From Ettlia oleoabundans (lineage: Eukaryota; Chlorophyta; Chlorophyceae; Chlamydomonadales): a DNA stretch of 32,242 nucleotides. The stretch lies in the NCBI GenBank assembly GCA_019693395.1, contig JAAMXP010000414.1:29821-62062 (forward strand). Reading direction: 5' to 3'. The notes below the pieces were generated by a model, which was not told the origin of the DNA, did not search any database, and worked only from the letters and a program-made list of their open reading frames with translations. Numbering within the stretch: the stretch's first letter is position 1; the number at the start of each line of letters is the position of its first letter. Positions 32,051 to 32,242 of the stretch are shown one piece after another. The translations under genes were made by a program, and so were the position numbers.

Positions 32051-32242
32051 CTAGCGGGCGGCGCGGGGGGGGAGGATAGGGGCGTTTGTTAAGCGAGTAG
32101 CAACTTGCATGGCCACAAAGTTTCACCTTCCATTACTGAAAAGGGCAGCAGGCAGAGGATGGACTGGGTGAGCGTGTGCACCTCAACTCCACTCACATTG
32201 GTGCTTGCTGCAGGTTTCAGAGCGCAGGCGCGCGCCCCCCCC
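32051..32242 (-). other. Probable intron of the EEP-TsaC gene, cut by window edge
   Basis: Upstream of the exon starting at 32050 I could not find text for the expected EEP strand (DYIF-like) in a joining phase. A good GTGAGT donor on the minus strand lies near 32192, so a short exon may lie at the edge, but its frame is not settled. The acceptor here would be CTAG, unlike the GCAG used by most introns in the window. Confidence 0.35.

Noticed and set aside
1..32242. Bacterial or viral origin of the window
   Set aside because: Dense spliceosomal introns, organelle targeting signals and plant-type gene families throughout argue for nuclear algal DNA; no viral or mobile-element genes were seen.

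Overview
The window reads as nuclear DNA of a green alga (Chlorophyta, probably a core chlorophyte). It is GC-rich and every confident gene except the small candidate has its closest remembered relatives in plants and algae. Genes are broken by many short introns whose 3' ends are almost always GCAG. Targeting signals point to mitochondrion and thylakoid lumen, and TGTAA, the usual chlorophyte polyadenylation signal, lies downstream of several stops. No prokaryotic operons, mobile-element genes, tRNAs or CRISPR arrays were seen. Exon models were built by hand from splice motifs, reading phase and remembered family sequences, and none was tested against RNA.

Layout, left to right: (1) 58-3890, minus: a seven-exon SAP-domain protein of unknown function. 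(2) 4150-4749, plus: mitochondrial ribosomal protein uL11, head to head with gene 1. (3) 5267-8043, minus: a WD40-repeat protein of the plant ZFWD type whose N-terminus is RGG-rich instead of carrying the CCCH zinc finger; it converges on gene 2. (4) 8476-12776, plus: a plastid-type ATP/ADP translocase (NTT/TLC family), head to head with gene 3. (5) 13444-15573, plus: translation initiation factor eIF3f. (6) 15771-16358, plus: a weakly supported small secreted protein. (7) 17180-19160, minus: COX10, the haem O synthase. (8) 19518-20656, plus: thylakoid-lumen FKBP18, head to head with COX10. (9) 21178-30125, plus: a 17-exon SNF2 helicase with a C-terminal HNH nuclease (ZRANB3 type). (10) 30657 to beyond the right edge, minus: a TsaC/Sua5 (YrdC) domain joined in one open exon to the C-terminal end of an endonuclease/exonuclease/phosphatase domain.

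The genes are mostly housekeeping: organelle translation and energy exchange (uL11m, NTT, COX10, FKBP18), cytosolic translation (eIF3f), tRNA modification (TsaC domain) and replication-fork repair (ZRANB3-like). They do not form a pathway cluster. The most unusual points are the apparent EEP-TsaC fusion, a five-cysteine insert inside the SNF2 motor, the WD40 protein without its family zinc finger, GC-AG introns, a mirrored TGTAA polyadenylation signal between two convergent genes, and an AT-rich island inside an intron of the SNF2 gene.
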